Source: Prevotella sp. UBA2725 (GTDB taxonomy: Bacteria > Bacteroidota > Bacteroidia > Bacteroidales > Bacteroidaceae). From it: 64,000 nt of DNA. The notes beneath the pieces were generated by a model. That model was not told the origin of the DNA, searched no databases, and was given only the letters and a program-made list of their open reading frames with translations. The DNA lies in the NCBI GenBank assembly GCA_002353825.1, contig DEKJ01000026.1, positions 1 to 64,000 of the forward strand, given 5' to 3'. Of the stretch, positions 16,260 through 25,238 are shown in pieces (the first letter of the stretch is position 1; every line of letters begins with the position of its first letter). The translations under genes were made by a program, and so were the position numbers.

Positions 16260-19091
16260 TTATTGGCCGATGGCTACTTTTAGTCGTTTCACGGCATTAT
16301 TGATCATATCTTTCGTACCACTGCCATCCGTGACGTAACGCATCACCATCTTACCATAAGCTACAGCATCTTTCAATTCTTTCGATGATGATTCATCTGG
16401 TGTGCCGGCTCTTCTAAGCAAGGCAGAGAGTGGTTGCAGGTCTTCCATCTCAGCGAGATTACTCGGGCGCATGGTGTTGATGGCTTTGTTGAGAGAAGCG
16501 GTCACCGTCTCCACCTCGTTAGCCGTAACGTTCTTCTTGCCTTTCTTCACGACTGCCTGTGCATCGGTCATTGCCTGTTGCAGACGCTCATAGCCATGAG
16601 GAGCCCAAGCATTCTTCTCGGATACTCGTTCACCAGCAATGTCCAAGAGACTCTTCAGCTCGGTAAAGTCAACGGCACGGTTTTTCTTTGTCGTCGCACC
16701 ATTGTCTACCAAACGATAATAATGTGTAGAGTTCTCGTTCCGATAATAGTCGGGCAAAAAGGTCATACCATTGATTCTCAATGAAGGAACTGTAGAATTA
16801 TTGAGCACGACTGTCTTACCTTTAGCATCTAAATCAGAAGTTTTAAGAGTAGCTTGCTTCCACGTTGTGGCATCAGTCCCCGTCATACAAAGCGGTCCAT
16901 ACATCACCACGCCAGTCCAAGCAGACTTCAGCGGCGTACCATCAGCGCTTGCCACCTCGGCAGGGAGCTTATCGGCACCATACTCGATATGAGTCGTGAA
17001 AGGCATGATGACTTCCAGTTTATCGTTGACGGTCCAGTGGTGGCCGGAGATCGTCACATAGGAACTTGGTTGATAGTGTTGCTGTATGGGCTTGCCATTG
17101 AGAAGAATCTCAAAGCCACGTGTTGCCCAATAAGGCACACGCAGTTTCAGTGTGAAGTCGCCTTCTCCTTTCGTCAAGCGGATCGTAGAGCGCTGGGTCG
17201 GCCATGTGCAGTCTTGTTCAAGCGTAATGCCCTTGTTACGCCATTGTAGCGTAGTAGGCATATAGAGACACACCCAAAGCGTGTTGTCGTTGTGGAAATA
17301 AGCAGCTTGCTGATATTTAGTATGATTCTCCGAACCCGTGCCACCGCAGCAAGTCGACTGCGGGGTCTCATTGCCAAACGGTTTAGTGGCATTGAGCCCG
17401 ACAGCGTACTGGTATGTCACGGCATAATGATCGGGATCGAGCGAGCCTATGATCTGATTGTATAGTCCGCGCTCATAATAGTCCATCAGTTCGGCATCAT
17501 CGGGGTTGTAAGCATTGAGATCCTTTGTAAGCTTCAGGAGATTATAAGTACAGCATGTCTCGTTGAGGTCGGGGTTAGCCATGGCTTCTCCTTCCTGCAT
17601 ACCATTTGTCGCCATGGAAAGCACTTGCGTGTAAGGCTGACGGAACATCTCGCCATTGCCTACGCCTCCCGTGGCATACATGTAGCGTCCCTGCACGAGA
17701 TGCCAGAAGTTGTTGGCTATATAATAATAATGTATATTGTGATTGCTCTTATAAGAACGCAGTGCACCCACAATCATTGGGATATGCTGGTTTGCATGGC
17801 GTGTGCGGATATCATCGATGTTCTTAGCCAATGGCTCATAAAACTTCGGCGCGTCGAAACATTGAGCAGCTTCCAGCAGTCGTGCTTTGTCTGTGGGGTC
17901 GGTCACCATCTCCGACAAACGGGAGAGGCTCTCCTGCATGCCGCCCACCTCACCGGCGATGTACATATCCCACATCTCGTAACGGTTACCGGGCTTGGCG
18001 CGACGTTCTTCCTGCGTACCGTCAGTCTTGACATAGGTACGGTAATGCATCCGGTTCCATACCCACAAGCCCATGTCCTTGGCGATGAGCAAAGCCTTGG
18101 CAGCAATCTCCTTGTCATCGAAGAGTGTGGCAATATCAATCAGTCCGGCAAGTTCTTTATGCACTGTATAATAAGGTGCCCACACCCAGTCGGAGTTATT
18201 GTAAGGCCGATACATCTCTATCAGCGCACAGTGCTGGGCGGGGATAGCATTGAGATAACCATAGCCATATTTCTCAGGATGCTTCTTGTATTCATCAAAA
18301 GCAGCCCACGTCCCTTTCATATTCTTCAATTCACGCTCCGGCGCAAAGTCGCGTGCTTCCCAATAGCGGCCCAAGGAATCGTTCCAAACAAAAGTCTTTT
18401 CCTGACAGGCGCGAAGTTCATTGACCATTCGCGTGATATTCTTCCGCAGGATCTCTTTTTGCTTCGGATCTTTCGTTACGACATAAGCCTGGGCTATGGC
18501 AGACATATAATGTCCGGAGCCATGGCCTTTGAGCTTCGTATCGGGCGAATCCCATCCGTCTGCAACCTTATAGCCATCTGTCGACATGTTATAAGTGTCT
18601 CGGTAGTTATAGAGTTGCTGCGTCACATCCCACGAGCAGATAGCAGCGATAGCCTCATCACGATTCTGTGTGAGACGGTTGTTACCATTGATGGTCACGT
18701 CCGAAAGCGGGAAGGTTTGAGCAATTTCTTCCTTCTCCTCATTGCCAGGCATCGCTACAATCTTTATCTTTGCCGTGATGGGATAACCGTTGTCCGTGGT
18801 CTCATCACCTATTATATATCCTTTCAACTCATAGCTACTACCCATGGGATGAAGGGCACTGTCGGCCTCTGTCTGCTCCGTGGAGAGAGGTGCATTCATC
18901 CATCTCACCTGCCGCCATTCAGAAAGACCATTTTTGTAGGTCACCCACACACGATTGGGCAACTGTGGCGCTTCACCTGACGGACAGTTGATCTTCACGG
19001 GAGCGACACTCTCAATGGTTTTAGCTGATGCCTGAACAGTCAAGGTCAGAGGTGCAGCTATGGCTACAACTATGATACGCTGAGAAATCAT
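16260..19091 (-). CDS. GH146/GH127-superfamily beta-L-arabinofuranosidase
   Basis: A 943-residue secreted enzyme (signal peptide to about residue 23). Residues about 40-90 form a small Ig-like domain (VWVTYKNGLSEW). The (alpha/alpha)6 catalytic domain spans about 140-640 and carries the metal and nucleophile motifs of this superfamily, NETCC (Glu511, Cys513) and STCCGGTGSENH (Cys581, Cys582). The CCGGTGSENH form is the one I associate with GH146 rather than GH127. The C-terminal 130 residues are helical and FIVAR-like. These enzymes use a zinc-bound cysteine nucleophile to remove beta-L-arabinofuranose. It has its own promoter, is divergent from a GH127 gene and is followed by a terminator. 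The family call is firm; the exact linkage is not visible. Confidence 0.87.
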   Translation of the reverse strand: MISQRIIVVAIAAPLTLTVQASAKTIESVAPVKINCPSGEAPQLPNRVWVTYKNGLSEWRQVRWMNAPLSTEQTEADSALHPMGSSYELKGYIIGDETTDNGYPITAKIKIVAMPGNEEKEEIAQTFPLSDVTINGNNRLTQNRDEAIAAICSWDVTQQLYNYRDTYNMSTDGYKVADGWDSPDTKLKGHGSGHYMSAIAQAYVVTKDPKQKEILRKNITRMVNELRACQEKTFVWNDSLGRYWEARDFAPERELKNMKGTWAAFDEYKKHPEKYGYGYLNAIPAQHCALIEMYRPYNNSDWVWAPYYTVHKELAGLIDIATLFDDKEIAAKALLIAKDMGLWVWNRMHYRTYVKTDGTQEERRAKPGNRYEMWDMYIAGEVGGMQESLSRLSEMVTDPTDKARLLEAAQCFDAPKFYEPLAKNIDDIRTRHANQHIPMIVGALRSYKSNHNIHYYYIANNFWHLVQGRYMYATGGVGNGEMFRQPYTQVLSMATNGMQEGEAMANPDLNETCCTYNLLKLTKDLNAYNPDDAELMDYYERGLYNQIIGSLDPDHYAVTYQYAVGLNATKPFGNETPQSTCCGGTGSENHTKYQQAAYFHNDNTLWVCLYMPTTLQWRNKGITLEQDCTWPTQRSTIRLTKGEGDFTLKLRVPYWATRGFEILLNGKPIQQHYQPSSYVTISGHHWTVNDKLEVIMPFTTHIEYGADKLPAEVASADGTPLKSAWTGVVMYGPLCMTGTDATTWKQATLKTSDLDAKGKTVVLNNSTVPSLRINGMTFLPDYYRNENSTHYYRLVDNGATTKKNRAVDFTELKSLLDIAGERVSEKNAWAPHGYERLQQAMTDAQAVVKKGKKNVTANEVETVTASLNKAINTMRPSNLAEMEDLQPLSALLRRAGTPDESSSKELKDAVAYGKMVMRYVTDGSGTKDMINNAVKRLKVAIGQ

Positions 19092-19117
19092 ATTTGAGTA
19101 TTTTTAGTTTTCTGTCG

Positions 19118-19125
19118 CAAAGTTA
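19118..19125 (-). promoter_or_regulatory. Promoter -7 element of the GH146-like gene
   Basis: The minus strand reads TAACTTTG, a perfect TAnnTTTG match, 26 bases before the start codon at 19091. Confidence 0.65.
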
Positions 19126-19263
19126 AAGGTTTCGTCCTTTTCACGCTACAACTATCCTCTAAAAGGATAAAAGAATCGTCCAAATTATTATTGAAAGACT
19201 ATATTTGATCAAAAAGATCAAGACAAAGAGTAGTAAAAGTACACTCTTATAAAAATGTTTTAG

Positions 19264-19271
19264 TAACTTTG
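19264..19271 (+). promoter_or_regulatory. Promoter -7 element of the GH127 gene
   Basis: TAACTTTG, a perfect TAnnTTTG match, 35 bases before the ATG at 19307. With the element at 19118-19125 it forms a divergent promoter pair in a 215-base spacer, so both arabinofuranosidase genes can be co-regulated. Confidence 0.65.
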
Positions 19272-19306
19272 CAACAGAAAAGCATAGATAAAAACTTTAA
19301 TACCCT

Positions 19307-21787
19307 ATGAAGAAAACAATCATCACTTTTTCGCTCGCAGTAACGGCACTCCTCCCCGCTACCGCTCAGCAAAAGCTTAAGTCGGCGGGATACCCCATCA
19401 CACCCGTGCCTTTCACCTCAGTGAAGGTATGGAACAACACGTTCTGGGGACAACGCCTGGAAACATCAAGAAAGGTTACTATCCCTCTCGCTTTCAGCAA
19501 ATGTGAGAGTGAGGGGCGGTACAAGAACTTTGAGCGCGCTGCGGAGAACATGAAGCATCCTTCGGACAAGTACGACGTAGCGAAACTTATGCCTTACTCT
19601 TTCGATGACACCGATCCTTACAAGACCATTGAAGGAGCGAGCTATATTCTCCAGACCTATCCCGACAAGAAACTGCAACACTATGTAGACAGCATCATCG
19701 ACATCATCGGCGCAGCACAGGAGCCGGACGGTTATCTCTACACAGCCCGCACGCAGAACTATATCCATCCCCACCCATGGGCTGGACCGAAACGCTGGAG
19801 CAAAGAGGAAGATCTGAGTCATGAACTCTATAACCTCGGTCATCTTATAGAAGGAGCCGTAGCCCACTGGCAAGCCACTGGCAGCCGCAAGCTTCTCGAC
19901 ATCGCCTGCCGCTATGCCGACTGCGTCTGCAAAGAGGTTGGTCCCAACCCCGGTCAGGCCTGTGTAGTACCGGGCCATCAGATTGCCGAGATGGCTCTCT
20001 GCAAGCTTTATCTCGCCACAGGCCGCAAGCGTTACCTCGACGAGGCGAAGTTCTTCCTCGACTACCGCGGCAAGACAGCGGTTCGCAATGTGTATTCACA
20101 AAGTCACATACCCGTCCTCGAACAAAGTGAAGCCGTCGGCCATGCCGTACGCGCCACCTATATGTATTCCGGTATGGCTGATGTGGCAGCGCTGACCGGT
20201 GACACAGCTTATATCCATGCCATCGACCGCATCTGGAACAATATCGTATCGAAGAAGCTCTATATCACGGGTGGCATCGGCGCGACCAGCAATGGAGAGG
20301 CCTTCGGCGCCAACTATGAACTGCCGAACATGAGTGCCTACAATGAGACCTGCGCCGCCATAGGAAATGTCTATGTCAACTATCGCCTCTTCCTCCTCCA
20401 TGGAGAAAGCAAATACTTCGATGTCTTGGAACGCACACTTTACAATGGTCTCATCGACGGTGTGAGCATGGACGGCGGCGGTTTCTTCTATCCCAACCCA
20501 CTGGAGAGCATGGGTCAGCACCAGCGTCAGGCGTGGTTCGGCTGTGCCTGCTGCCCAAGCAACATCTGCCGGTTCCTGCCTTCTCTTCCCGGCTATGTCT
20601 ATGCCGTGAAAGACCGCAACGTCTATGTGAACCTCTTCCTCAGCAACTCTTCCGATCTGACCGTTGAAGGAAAGAAGGTTGCACTGAGCCAGGACACCCG
20701 TTACCCGTGGAATGGTGATATCGCTATCAAGATTGGTGAGAACAAAGCCGGCCTGTTCGGGCTGAAGATTCGTATCCCCGGATGGGTGAAAGGGCAACCC
20801 GTGCCCTCCGACCTTTATTACTATACCGATGGCAAACGCCTCGGCTACACCATTACCGTCAATGGCAAGAAGGCTGACGGCCAGCTCACTACTGATGGAT
20901 ACTTCACAGTATCCCGAAAATGGAAAGCCGGTGACGTAGTCCGTGTCCACTTCGATATGGAGGTGCGCACCGTTCGTGCCAACAATAAGGTGGAAGCCGA
21001 TCGCGGTCAGGTAGCTATCGAGCGCGGGCCTATCGTCTATGCTGCTGAATGGCCCGACAACAACTTCAATATCATGAATGTGCTTGTCAACCAGCAGCCC
21101 TCGTTCACTGCCGGCACAATGCCCTACTCTACTTTCATTGCCGACTCTCTGAAAAACCGCCTCACCCAGTATAAAGGCCTGAGCATTGAGACCCTCACGA
21201 CTCCTGCACAGACTCTTGCTTTCGGCAAGGACGGCAAGCTCTCAACCCAAGATGTCAGTCTTAAACTCATCCCATATTTTGCCTGGGCTCACCGTGGCAA
21301 CGGCAATATGAAAGTATGGCTTCCTCAGGATGTTTCTGCGGCACGTCCCGCAGTGCCCGCTACCCTTGCCTCACAAGCCAAGGTAGAGTTTTCCGCCAAG
21401 CTCGGTGCCAAGGGAAGTATCAACGACGGGCTCGTGCCTCAGGATGAGAATGATCGTTCCGTGCCTTACTGCCACTGGTGGCCTAAAACAGGCACTACCG
21501 AATGGGTGACTTACTCATTCCCGGAAGCCAAAGAGATGAAATCAGCAACAGTCTACTGGTACGATGATCAGCCTTGGGGCGGATGCCGCGTGCCCGACTC
21601 TTGGCAAATTCTCTATCAGGATGCCCAAGGCAACTGGCAGCCGGTGAGTGGCGCCGATGGATATCCCGTCAAGAAAGGAGCTGCTTGCACCGTCAACTTC
21701 AACCCAGTGAAGAGCAAAGCTGTGAAACTCCAGTTCAAGATGCCTGAGGATAAGTCATGCGGTATCTTCGAATGGAGCGTAAAATAA
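19307..21787 (+). CDS. GH127 beta-L-arabinofuranosidase
   Basis: An 826-residue secreted enzyme (signal peptide to about residue 20, ATAQQ). The catalytic domain has the cysteine-glycosidase motifs of HypBA1-type GH127: Glu347 and Cys349 in NETCAA, then FGCACCPSNICR with Cys413, Cys415 and Cys416. In that family one cysteine of the CxCC cluster is the nucleophile and the others hold zinc. Residues about 690-826 look like an F5/8-type carbohydrate-binding module (VTYSFPEAKEMKSATVYWYDD, PDSWQILYQDAQGNW). The family is known for removing beta-L-arabinofuranose from hydroxyproline-linked arabino-oligosaccharides. It is divergent from the GH146-like gene and completes the locus. Confidence 0.92.
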   Translation: MKKTIITFSLAVTALLPATAQQKLKSAGYPITPVPFTSVKVWNNTFWGQRLETSRKVTIPLAFSKCESEGRYKNFERAAENMKHPSDKYDVAKLMPYSFDDTDPYKTIEGASYILQTYPDKKLQHYVDSIIDIIGAAQEPDGYLYTARTQNYIHPHPWAGPKRWSKEEDLSHELYNLGHLIEGAVAHWQATGSRKLLDIACRYADCVCKEVGPNPGQACVVPGHQIAEMALCKLYLATGRKRYLDEAKFFLDYRGKTAVRNVYSQSHIPVLEQSEAVGHAVRATYMYSGMADVAALTGDTAYIHAIDRIWNNIVSKKLYITGGIGATSNGEAFGANYELPNMSAYNETCAAIGNVYVNYRLFLLHGESKYFDVLERTLYNGLIDGVSMDGGGFFYPNPLESMGQHQRQAWFGCACCPSNICRFLPSLPGYVYAVKDRNVYVNLFLSNSSDLTVEGKKVALSQDTRYPWNGDIAIKIGENKAGLFGLKIRIPGWVKGQPVPSDLYYYTDGKRLGYTITVNGKKADGQLTTDGYFTVSRKWKAGDVVRVHFDMEVRTVRANNKVEADRGQVAIERGPIVYAAEWPDNNFNIMNVLVNQQPSFTAGTMPYSTFIADSLKNRLTQYKGLSIETLTTPAQTLAFGKDGKLSTQDVSLKLIPYFAWAHRGNGNMKVWLPQDVSAARPAVPATLASQAKVEFSAKLGAKGSINDGLVPQDENDRSVPYCHWWPKTGTTEWVTYSFPEAKEMKSATVYWYDDQPWGGCRVPDSWQILYQDAQGNWQPVSGADGYPVKKGAACTVNFNPVKSKAVKLQFKMPEDKSCGIFEWSVK

Positions 21788-21830
21788 AAATGTTTTAGTC
21801 TGTTTGGGGTTCTTTTCGAGAATGATTTAT

Positions 21831-21838
21831 TAACTTTG
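21831..21838 (+). promoter_or_regulatory. Promoter -7 element
   Basis: TAACTTTG, 23 bases before the GTG start at 21862, with TTTG at 21803-21806 as a possible -33 box at slightly long spacing. Confidence 0.55.
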
Positions 21839-21861
21839 CACATCAAAGTCAATAAAAACTC

Positions 21862-23295
21862 GTGAAGAACCCTTTTTATATCTTTAGGATAAAAAGAGAA
21901 GAACGGTGGCAGGCCCTCGCCGCACTTCTTTATATAATATTGTGGAATGTGCTGGTCATCAACAAATATGCCAACATATTCTTCCCTTTAAACCGCAATT
22001 ACCGCAATCTGTTTCTGAAATTTCATATTTCAGGATACGATCCGCTTTCATATGTCGTCATCTCACGGTGGTTCACTGAGTATAACATCTACCGCCACCC
22101 GCTGCTCGCTTTCTTCATGTATATCCCCAATCAAATAGATCAAGGGCTTATGGCCCTGACGGGGACGAACTGGGCTACGATCATCATGGCGGTCATTCTT
22201 ACTTTCTGTGCTTTCTATAGTTTTATCTTCCTCTATCGCATCTTCCGGGAGGTGATAGGACTTACATTTGGCGACAGTTGCTTGTTGCTGTTGTTATTTG
22301 GCAGTTTCGGCTTTGTGATGGTAGTGATGAGCGTGCCCGACCATTTCTGCCTGTCAATGTTCATGCTGATTCTCACACTCTATGTAGCAGGCAAGAAGAT
22401 GAAAGCGAAGCATCCTTTCACCATTTGGCAGACTGTGCTCTTCTTTATTGTCACAGCCGGTATCTCTCTGAACAACGGCATCAAAGTGTTTCTTGCCAAT
22501 CTCTTTACCAATGGCAAGCGCTTCTGGCGACCAGCTAACTTATTGTTGGCTGTCATCCTGCCTTCAGCTTTGATCTGGGGTTTTGCCCGTTGGGAGTGGT
22601 GGCACTATCAGTTACCTCATCAGATCGTTGTAAAGAAGTTCAAGAAGCGGGCAGCAGAGAAAGAACGCACCAAACTCTTCATGCAAGTAAGAGATACCAT
22701 GGCGGAAGCTAACGGCAAGGCCGACTCTCTGAAAGCGATGGCTTATGTGAATAAGCTAATGGCAAAAGAAAAACATGCCAAACAAGTAAGAGACAGCAAG
22801 AAAGCCGTCTTCGCCCACGCCGGGAAGCCCATGGGAAAAGGTGAGTTTGAGCAATGGACAGACATCTCCACCCCACGTGGCTGGAGCTTCGTAGAGAATA
22901 TCTTTGGCGAACCCATACAGCTTCATCAGGACTATCTCCTCGGTGATGTTCTTGTGAAACGGCCCGTCATCGTGCACTACCGTTGGATCTGGAACTATAT
23001 TGCTGAAGGGCTCGTCCTTCTACTTTTCCTTGCCGGTATCTGGTACGGACGCCGCAGTCGGTTCCTCTGGTTGGCAATGAGCTTCTTCGGCTTCGACATG
23101 GTTATCCATTTCATCTTAGGCTTCGGTCTCAACGAGGTATATATCATGTCGCCCCACTGGCTGATGGTTCTGCCCATTGCCATGGCATACGTGTTGCTCC
23201 ATAAGTCACAACGTTGGCTAAGATATGGCACGACAATTCTTGCTATCTATCTCTTGATATATAATAGCTGGCTATATATCAGTTATTTAATATGA
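21862..23295 (+). CDS. Multi-span membrane protein, putative GT-C-type glycosyltransferase (paralogue 1)
   Basis: A 477-residue integral membrane protein with about ten hydrophobic segments and a charged central loop (about 255-325, rich in Lys/Glu). The start is GTG at 21862. It is supported by alignment with the paralogue at 28076, whose ATG gives the same N-terminus (NPF-x-IF-x-I-x-x-EERW), and by the promoter 23 bases upstream. Shared motifs include SGYDPxxY, RHPxL, and LHxDYLLGDVxxxRP. The acidic residues in the first outside loop (GYDP, RHP) recall GT-C transferases that use lipid-linked sugars. I think this is the family annotated DUF6080 but am not certain. It lies next to a GT4-type transferase and LicD. 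Confidence 0.7.
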   Translation: MKNPFYIFRIKREERWQALAALLYIILWNVLVINKYANIFFPLNRNYRNLFLKFHISGYDPLSYVVISRWFTEYNIYRHPLLAFFMYIPNQIDQGLMALTGTNWATIIMAVILTFCAFYSFIFLYRIFREVIGLTFGDSCLLLLLFGSFGFVMVVMSVPDHFCLSMFMLILTLYVAGKKMKAKHPFTIWQTVLFFIVTAGISLNNGIKVFLANLFTNGKRFWRPANLLLAVILPSALIWGFARWEWWHYQLPHQIVVKKFKKRAAEKERTKLFMQVRDTMAEANGKADSLKAMAYVNKLMAKEKHAKQVRDSKKAVFAHAGKPMGKGEFEQWTDISTPRGWSFVENIFGEPIQLHQDYLLGDVLVKRPVIVHYRWIWNYIAEGLVLLLFLAGIWYGRRSRFLWLAMSFFGFDMVIHFILGFGLNEVYIMSPHWLMVLPIAMAYVLLHKSQRWLRYGTTILAIYLLIYNSWLYISYLI

Positions 23296-23324
23296 TCTTT
23301 GGCTTGCTTCTCTAAAGATTGTTG

Positions 23325-23332
23325 TAACTTTG
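23325..23332 (+). promoter_or_regulatory. Promoter -7 element that decides a TTG start
   Basis: TAACTTTG. Transcription should begin near 23339, so the coding start must lie further downstream. This favours TTG at 23347 for the next gene and an extremely short leader. Confidence 0.55.
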
Positions 23333-23346
23333 TACAAAAAAAAGTC

Positions 23347-24405
23347 TTGAGGGTATATTATTATCATAGTTTCAACCCACAATGGGCCCATGCCCAATGG
23401 CAGGCGGGGAAGTTGCCTGCCCACCTGCTTTATGGTGCCTGCCACTTAAAGGATGAGGGCATTGATGTCATCTTCCATAATATTGGTCACGTTAAGCATC
23501 GTTGGTCATTGTCACTCGACACGGCCTGGAAGTTGATCTGTCACTATCGGCAATACGATGCCGTCTATGCCACGACCTTCCGTGGACTGGAGCTTATCGT
23601 CTTCCTTCGTGCCCTCGGTCTTTTCCGCAAGCCCATCATCTGCTGGCATCATCAGCCCATCGTCAAGGCCAAGAGCAGACTGCGTGAGAGCATTGCTAAG
23701 CTCTTCTACCGTGGCTTCGACGAGCTGATATTCTTCTCCCAAGCTATCATTGACCAGTCGTTAAAGTCAGTGAAGGCACCCATCGGACACATGCATATCG
23801 TACATTGGGGTCCAGACCTTGACTTCTACAACAAAATTCTACAAGAGACGAAGACAAGCAAGCATGAGGGCTTCATCTCAACGGGCAAAGAGCGACGCGA
23901 CATGCCGACGCTGGTAGAGGCTTTCCGACAGACTAACGCTCCACTTGACATTTATATTTGCCGACAATCCAATAGCATTAATTATGAGCAACTATTAGGC
24001 AGTCTTGCCAAAGGTTCAAATACACATATCCACTATATACAAGGCAACAAGATCAAAGAGATGGCAGAATGCGTTAGCAAGAGCCAGTGTGCCGTCATCT
24101 GCTGTCAGGAGACAAACTATACCGTTGGACTGACGACGGTCGTGGAAGCCCTTGCCTTGGGCATCCCTATAATTTGCAGCCGAAATCCTCAGATGCCAAT
24201 AGACATTGAGCGCGAAGGCTGTGGCCTCACCGTGCCTTATAGAGATGTAAATGCATGGACACGAGCCATACAATATATCAAAGGGCATCCCGACGAAGCC
24301 CGGCAAATGGGACTACGGGGAAAAGCAATCGCTGAAAAGAAATACAACGATGCAATCTGCGCCCATGAGATTGCAATTATTATAAGGAAATATGAACGCA
24401 AATAA
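23347..24405 (+). CDS. Glycosyltransferase, GT4-like
   Basis: A protein of about 352 residues with a GT-B look. A C-terminal half ISTGKERRDMPTLVEAFRQ ... VVEALALGIPIICSRNPQMPIDIEREGCGL matches the nucleotide-sugar-binding region of group 1 transferases. I chose the TTG start (MRVYYYHSFNPQWAHAQWQ) at 23347 because a TAACTTTG promoter lies inside any longer frame and the sequence there matches a natural N-terminus. It overlaps the next gene (licD-like) by 14 bases, so the two are cotranscribed. Donor and acceptor are unknown; it probably builds a surface polysaccharide in the cytoplasm. Confidence 0.75.
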   Translation: MRVYYYHSFNPQWAHAQWQAGKLPAHLLYGACHLKDEGIDVIFHNIGHVKHRWSLSLDTAWKLICHYRQYDAVYATTFRGLELIVFLRALGLFRKPIICWHHQPIVKAKSRLRESIAKLFYRGFDELIFFSQAIIDQSLKSVKAPIGHMHIVHWGPDLDFYNKILQETKTSKHEGFISTGKERRDMPTLVEAFRQTNAPLDIYICRQSNSINYEQLLGSLAKGSNTHIHYIQGNKIKEMAECVSKSQCAVICCQETNYTVGLTTVVEALALGIPIICSRNPQMPIDIEREGCGLTVPYRDVNAWTRAIQYIKGHPDEARQMGLRGKAIAEKKYNDAICAHEIAIIIRKYERK

Positions 24406-25231
24406 GGTCTATAATACAGGAGAGACAGAAGAAGAACTCCGAGAGAAATATAACCCCGATGGATCGGCTCTTCGTCGCGCCCAACTCCGCCTCCTTGATA
24501 TGGCAGTCTACCTCCAGGAGACAGCCAAGAAGATTGGTGTTCCCTGCCGTCTCGATGGTGGCAATATTCTCGGAGCCTTGCGTCATGGCGGATTCATTCC
24601 ATGGGATGATGACATCGACTTCGTCGTCGCACGCAAGGACTTCAAACGCCTCTGCCGCTATTTAAAAGACCATCCTCACCCACAGTACGTCCTTCAAGAC
24701 AATGAGACCGACAAAGGCTTCTACAAGGAGTGGGCCGTTTTGCGCGACCTTAAGAGCCGCGAGGTGAGCCACGACGATGCGTCAAGCAAAGACCGGCGTG
24801 CTTCAGAAGCATTGAAGTTTCAAGGACTCCATGTAGACATTTTCCCATATGAAGGCTACATGATACCCTCATTGCAACGACTCGCCGGTAAACTGTCCGT
24901 GAACGTGAACATGAAGTTTGCCGGTGCCCATCCATGGCTCGCTCAAACAGGATATGATGTTCTTCACTATCTTGTCTTCCCACTTTTCCGTTGCATCGGT
25001 CATCTTTTCGGAAACAAGCAAAGCTATATGCACAGCTACGGAGCCTGGTTCTATGAGCATTTCGATCGCGACGTCCTCATTCCCCATAAAGATATCGTTT
25101 TCGAAGGCAAGACCTTTGAAGGTCCTGCCGATCCCGTGAAGCTCTGCACGATTATCTACGGCAATTACATGGACCTGCCGCCTGTAGACAAGCGAGACCG
25201 TCACAAGATGGAGACAATCGTGGAAAACTAA
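24392..25231 (+). CDS. LicD family phosphotransferase
   Basis: A 279-residue cytoplasmic protein with the LicD/fukutin nucleotidyltransferase-fold signature: RLDGGNILGALRHGGFIPWDDDIDF at about 57-81, with the metal-binding DDDID acidic cluster. Members transfer phosphocholine or alditol-phosphate from a CDP-activated donor onto a glycan. The nearby cytidylyltransferase at 26267-26989 could make the CDP donor. It overlaps the upstream glycosyltransferase gene by 14 bases and converges on the SDR gene. Confidence 0.85.
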   Translation: MNANKVYNTGETEEELREKYNPDGSALRRAQLRLLDMAVYLQETAKKIGVPCRLDGGNILGALRHGGFIPWDDDIDFVVARKDFKRLCRYLKDHPHPQYVLQDNETDKGFYKEWAVLRDLKSREVSHDDASSKDRRASEALKFQGLHVDIFPYEGYMIPSLQRLAGKLSVNVNMKFAGAHPWLAQTGYDVLHYLVFPLFRCIGHLFGNKQSYMHSYGAWFYEHFDRDVLIPHKDIVFEGKTFEGPADPVKLCTIIYGNYMDLPPVDKRDRHKMETIVEN

Positions 25232-25238
25232 GCTTTTA

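Noticed and set aside
17625..18980. 451-residue open frame antisense to the GH146-like gene
   Set aside because: No coherent domain; the opposite strand has intact catalytic motifs.
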